DNA of 64,000 bases from the NCBI RefSeq assembly GCF_036346295.1, contig NZ_CP107819.1, positions 5,642,001-5,706,000 of the forward strand, in the 5' to 3' direction. The notes beneath the pieces are model-generated. The model was not told the origin of the DNA and did not search any database. It was given only the letters and a program-made list of their open reading frames with translations. Below, piece by piece: positions 60,779-64,000 of this stretch. The DNA is from Streptomyces sp. NBC_00536 (GTDB taxonomy: Bacteria > Actinomycetota > Actinomycetes > Streptomycetales > Streptomycetaceae). The position numbers were made by a program, and so were the translations under genes. Each line of letters begins with the position of its first letter. The stretch's first letter is position 1.

Positions 60779-62968
60779 ATGTCAGCAAGGAAGTGGACCC
60801 TCGGGCTCGCGATCGGGGCCGTACTGGCCACCGGGGCGCCCACCGCCCTGGCGGCGGGCCCCGGCGGCTCCGGCAGCTCCGGCGGCGCCGCGGGCGAGCG
60901 ACCGGCGGCCGCCGCCGTGCGGGCACCGCTGCCGGGCGGACTCGGTCCCTGCGTACCGGGGGACTGCCCCGACCCGTACCCGCAGATCGGCTTCGACGGG
61001 ATCCCCAAGGGCCGCGACAACGGCGTCAACATCTTCGTCGGCGGCGACTTCCAGGTCCGCGAGCGCGCCGCCGAGGCCGAGGGCCGGGTCGTCGTCCTCG
61101 GCACCTTCGACCAGGACAAGGTGGCCGGGGCCAGCAGCGCCTACAACATCGGCATCGTCGGCGCCGGCTCCCTGGTCCCCCCGCCGGTCGGCGCCGACTT
61201 CCTGACCACCGGCAAGGACGTGCACATCGCCGCCGGCGAGCGGCTGATCTCCGACGGCGGGGTGGTCCGGCACGCGGGCACCGCCCCCGGCCCCGGCACC
61301 GTCACCGGCCCCCTGGTCCACGACGCGAACGCCGCGGTCCCCTACACCCCGCTGCGCGACCGGCTCACCGCCGCCAGCACCTGCTACGCGCACCCCGGCG
61401 GCGCGCACCGCCCGGTGACCGGCACCGTCGTCAACGAGTTCGGCACCGTCACCTTCACCGGGGACAACGCCTCCCCGCTCCAGGTCTTCGAGGTGGACTC
61501 CGACCTGGTCGGGCGCAACAACGGGCAGGTCACCATCCGCTTCGCGCGGATCCCGGCGGGCGCCACCGTGCTGGTCAACGTCTACGGCACGACCCGCACC
61601 GTCAACATCTCCAACGGCACCATCAACGACACCGGCCCGGGCGCCGACCCGTGGAACGCGCTGCGCACCCGGCTGCTGTGGAACTTCCCGGACGCCACCA
61701 CCCTCCACCTCAACGGCACCGGCCAGTTCCAGGGCAGCGTGCTGGTCGGCGCGCAGGCCTCCGGCACCTCGGTCACCCTGCCCGGCATGAACGGCCGCTT
61801 CTTCACCACCGGCAACCTCACCCACACCGGCATCCAGGGCGGGGGCGGCGGCCAGGAGTTCCACGCCTACCCCTTCAACGGCGACCTGCCGGACTGCGCG
61901 CCCCCGGTGGTCAGCGGCAAGACCTCCGTCCTGAAGCAGGACGCCGAGGGCAGGCCCCTGCCCGGCGCGGCCTTCGAGCTGTGGCACGAGACCAACGGCA
62001 GGACGGGCCCGCAGTTCACCGGCCCGGACGCCGACACCAAGGTCAAGGACTGCACGACCACGGCCACCGGGCTGTGCGACTTCACCGGCCCGCTGGGCAC
62101 GTACTACTGGCGCGAGACCGCCCCGCCGACCGGGTACCTGCTGCCCGCGAACCCGGTCCACACGGTGCGGCTGACCGCGCAGAACGCGGAGGAAGGCGTC
62201 CGGGTCACGGCGGTCAACGAGAAGGAACCGGTCCCGCCCGGCACCGCCAAGGTGGTGCTGTGGAAGACCGACAAGGACTCCGGCGCACCGCTGCGCGGCG
62301 CGCACTTCGAGCTGTGGAAGGAGACCAACCACGTCCCGCGCCTGCAGACCACCGGCGGGCCGGGCACCGCTCCCGACACCAAGCTGCCCGGTGAGTGCGT
62401 GACCGACGCCCAGGGTAGCTGCACCGTCGAGCTGCCCGTCGGCGCCACGTACTACTGGCGCGAGACCGCGACCCCCGAGGGCTACGAGCGCCCCGCCGAC
62501 CCGGTCACCGAGTTCGCCCTCGACGAGGGGGACGTCAAGGACGGCATCGTCGTCAACGTCCCGAACCAGAAGAAGCCCGACGACTTCACCGGCGCGATCA
62601 AGGTCGTCAAGCTGGACAAGAAGACCCAGCGGCCGCTGCGCGGCGCGGTGTTCGAGGTCTGGAAGGAGACCAACAACACCGAGGGCCTGCAGATGCGCGG
62701 CATCAACGCCGACGAGAAGGTCGCCGACGGCTGCGCCACCGACGGCAAGGGGATCTGTGAGTTCCCGCGGCTGCCCGAGGGCCACTACTACCTCGTGGAG
62801 ACGGACGTCCCCGAGGGGTACGTGCTCCCGAAGAACCGGGTGACCGGACCGCTGCACCTGGACCCGAAGACCCCGAACCGGGTGTACGTCCAGCGGCTGA
62901 CCAACGAGCGCGACCACGAGGGCAAGGGCACGGACGACGACCGGTCCCCGAGGGGCCCGCGCGGCTGA
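60779..62968 (+). CDS. Secreted adhesin-like protein: choice-of-anchor-A domain plus three SpaA/Cna_B domains
   Basis: 729 residues from ATG 60779. A signal peptide (~1-26, ...PTALA) and Gly/Ala linker precede a choice-of-anchor-A-type beta domain (~65-360: GVNIFVGGDFQVRERAAEAE, FEVDSDLVGRNNGQVTIRFA, GQFQGSVLVGAQASGTSVTL). Three SpaA/Cna_B repeats follow at ~378-480, ~485-592 and ~600-712. Each keeps the isopeptide triad: Lys in the first strand (VLKQD, LWKTD, VVKLD), Glu in WRET/VET and a terminal Asn (VNEKE, PNQKK, TNERD). No LPXTG, transmembrane or lipobox signal is present at the charged C-terminus. It lies between two L,D-transpeptidase genes. Confidence 0.87.
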   Translation: MSARKWTLGLAIGAVLATGAPTALAAGPGGSGSSGGAAGERPAAAAVRAPLPGGLGPCVPGDCPDPYPQIGFDGIPKGRDNGVNIFVGGDFQVRERAAEAEGRVVVLGTFDQDKVAGASSAYNIGIVGAGSLVPPPVGADFLTTGKDVHIAAGERLISDGGVVRHAGTAPGPGTVTGPLVHDANAAVPYTPLRDRLTAASTCYAHPGGAHRPVTGTVVNEFGTVTFTGDNASPLQVFEVDSDLVGRNNGQVTIRFARIPAGATVLVNVYGTTRTVNISNGTINDTGPGADPWNALRTRLLWNFPDATTLHLNGTGQFQGSVLVGAQASGTSVTLPGMNGRFFTTGNLTHTGIQGGGGGQEFHAYPFNGDLPDCAPPVVSGKTSVLKQDAEGRPLPGAAFELWHETNGRTGPQFTGPDADTKVKDCTTTATGLCDFTGPLGTYYWRETAPPTGYLLPANPVHTVRLTAQNAEEGVRVTAVNEKEPVPPGTAKVVLWKTDKDSGAPLRGAHFELWKETNHVPRLQTTGGPGTAPDTKLPGECVTDAQGSCTVELPVGATYYWRETATPEGYERPADPVTEFALDEGDVKDGIVVNVPNQKKPDDFTGAIKVVKLDKKTQRPLRGAVFEVWKETNNTEGLQMRGINADEKVADGCATDGKGICEFPRLPEGHYYLVETDVPEGYVLPKNRVTGPLHLDPKTPNRVYVQRLTNERDHEGKGTDDDRSPRGPRG

Positions 62969-62994
62969 CCCGACGCGACGGCGCGGTGTCTCCC

Positions 62995-63037
62995 GGGTGC
63001 GCCGGTGGGGTGACCTTGTCACCGCATCGGCGCACCC
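62995..63037 (+). terminator. Terminator after the adhesin-like gene
   Basis: GGGTGCGCCG (62995-63004) pairs with CGGCGCACCC (63028-63037), and inside it GGTGAC pairs with GTCACC around CTT (63009-63023). Confidence 0.7.
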
Positions 63038-63115
63038 GCGCGCGCCGGGGACGCCGCGCGCGGCTTAGCTGACAGCGGCGGCCCGGTCGGCGGGCGCCGT
63101 TGTCAGGAGGCGGGC

Positions 63116-63850
63116 ATGGCCACAGGCGCGATACGCGGAGCGGCCGCACTGGCCGCGGTACTGGCCCTGACCGGCCAGGCCCGGCCCCCGGGCCCGGAGC
63201 GGCCCCCGGACGGGCCGCGCGCCGCGGCCCCGGTCTCCCGGGCCGCGCCCGAGACCCCCTGTAACGCCGGGACCGGCCCCTACCAGCGCGAGCTGGAGGC
63301 GTACCTGCGCCGCCCGGTCGACGGAGTCCAGAGCGAGGCGGACTGCGTGGCCATCCGCGGCTTCCAGAGCGCCCAGGGCCTGCGCCCCGCCTGGGGCTAC
63401 GCGAACCTCGGGACCTACCGCACGATGATCGCCGTACAGGCCCGCGCCAACCCCAACGCGCAGGGCCGCTGCCCGGTCCGCACGTACCGCGTCACCTGCG
63501 TGGACATGGACCGCCAGCTGCTGTGGGTCCAGCGCGACGCCAAGGTCGTCTTCGCGCCCGTCCCGATCCGTACCGGCCGCGACACATTGGAGACCCGGCC
63601 CGGCTGGCACGAGGTGTACTGGCGCGACGAGGACCACTACTCCGACCTGTACGACAACGCCCCCATGCCGTACTCCCAGTTCTTCGACGAGGGCCAGGCC
63701 ATCCACGGCCACCGCGGGAACCTCTACAGCTACAGCGGGTCGGCCGGCTGCGTGAACCTGGCCGTCCCCGACGCGGCCCGGCTGTGGGACCTGCTGACCG
63801 AGGGCGACGCCGTCTATGTCTGGGGCACCAAGCCCGGAACCGACGACTGA
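63116..63850 (+). CDS. L,D-transpeptidase-family (YkuD) protein with variant active site
   Basis: 244 residues from ATG 63116, with AGGAGG 6 bases upstream. A short signal peptide (~1-22) and Pro-rich linker lead to a peptidoglycan-binding-like module (~55-105, PVDGVQSEADCVAIRGFQSA). The YkuD domain has HGHRGNLYSYSGSAGC; Cys212 is followed by VNL, and the usual S-H-G-C is S-A-G-C here. The conserved His of the dyad is moved or replaced, so activity should be tested. Secreted and probably wall-associated. It forms a neighbourhood with the lipoprotein transpeptidase and the adhesin. Confidence 0.85.
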   Translation: MATGAIRGAAALAAVLALTGQARPPGPERPPDGPRAAAPVSRAAPETPCNAGTGPYQRELEAYLRRPVDGVQSEADCVAIRGFQSAQGLRPAWGYANLGTYRTMIAVQARANPNAQGRCPVRTYRVTCVDMDRQLLWVQRDAKVVFAPVPIRTGRDTLETRPGWHEVYWRDEDHYSDLYDNAPMPYSQFFDEGQAIHGHRGNLYSYSGSAGCVNLAVPDAARLWDLLTEGDAVYVWGTKPGTDD

Positions 63851-64000
63851 GCCCCTGGCTCCGCTTCTGCCCCCGCCCCTGCCCGCAACCCCACCTCTTT
63901 CCCCTGTTCACAGGCTCTTGGGACGGAACGGTGACACATCCGTTTCCGTTCGTGATCCCGGCGTGTGATTCCATTTCGCCATGCGCGCGACTGTCCGCGC
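63851..64000 (+). other. Intergenic end of window; possible start of a further gene at 63981
   Basis: No structure stands out after the transpeptidase stop except a pyrimidine-rich stretch. An ATG at 63981 opens a frame (MRATVR) that runs off the right edge. There is no clear ribosome binding site, so this is weak. Confidence 0.2.

Overview
This 64 kb window is very GC-rich chromosomal DNA of a Streptomyces or a close relative. The evidence is the strong G/C third-position bias, many GTG/TTG starts, several apparently leaderless genes, and the gene content. From memory, the block pyk2-ackA-pta-pfkA2 ... merR-trx-glgB-mak-treS-glgE-glgP follows the same order as the S. coelicolor SCO5420-SCO5444 region. 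I saw no rRNA, tRNA, integrase, insertion-sequence transposase or CRISPR array.

Layout. (1) 1-3.1 kb: the start of a minus-strand membrane glycosyltransferase, then a compact plus-strand regulatory locus (small protein, DUF6879-type protein, XRE/DUF5753 regulator, two or three further small proteins) with two copies of a shared operator-like motif. (2) 3.1-9.5 kb: a MarR regulator, two membrane proteins, isobutyryl-CoA mutase large subunit icmA behind a perfect 24-bp palindrome, a TetR regulator with its own palindrome, and a thioredoxin-TPR protein. (3) 10-12.7 kb: a DUF6230 / DUF6114 / Ser-Pro-rich secreted protein operon. (4) 12.7-19 kb: carbon and acetate metabolism: pta-ackA-pyk2 on the minus strand and pfkA divergent. 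(5) 19-31.7 kb: an XRE regulator, a merR-thioredoxin pair, then the GlgE pathway: glgE-treS-mak-glgB as a tightly coupled minus-strand operon and divergent glgP. Together these turn trehalose into maltose-1-phosphate, polymerise it to branched alpha-glucan and degrade it again; the debranching enzyme glgX sits apart at 57-59 kb. (6) 31.7-39.7 kb: an AsnC-type regulator divergent from an MFS exporter, a secreted repeat protein, a nitronate monooxygenase split by an in-frame 163-bp inverted-repeat element, and a secreted M4 metalloprotease.

(7) 40.1-56.8 kb: an extracellular polysaccharide locus with alternating strands. It has a priming sugar transferase, GDP-fucose enzymes (gmd, fcl), two GT4 glycosyltransferases, a WcaF-like acetyltransferase, a Wzy-like polymerase, a Wzx-like flippase, a Wzz-like protein with a damaged P-loop, a TagD-like nucleotidyltransferase and a CDP-alcohol phosphotransferase. 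A large secreted beta-propeller/LamG/DNRLRE protein and a lipoprotein lie inside it. Blocks of GC-rich intergenic repeats flank some of these genes. (8) 59.4-63.9 kb: two L,D-transpeptidases flank a secreted adhesin-like protein with a choice-of-anchor-A domain and three SpaA/Cna_B domains but no sortase signal.

The best candidates for something new are the in-frame inverted-repeat insertion, the transpeptidase-adhesin neighbourhood, the TagD-like/CDP-alcohol transferase pair in the polysaccharide locus, and the unassigned operator palindromes.
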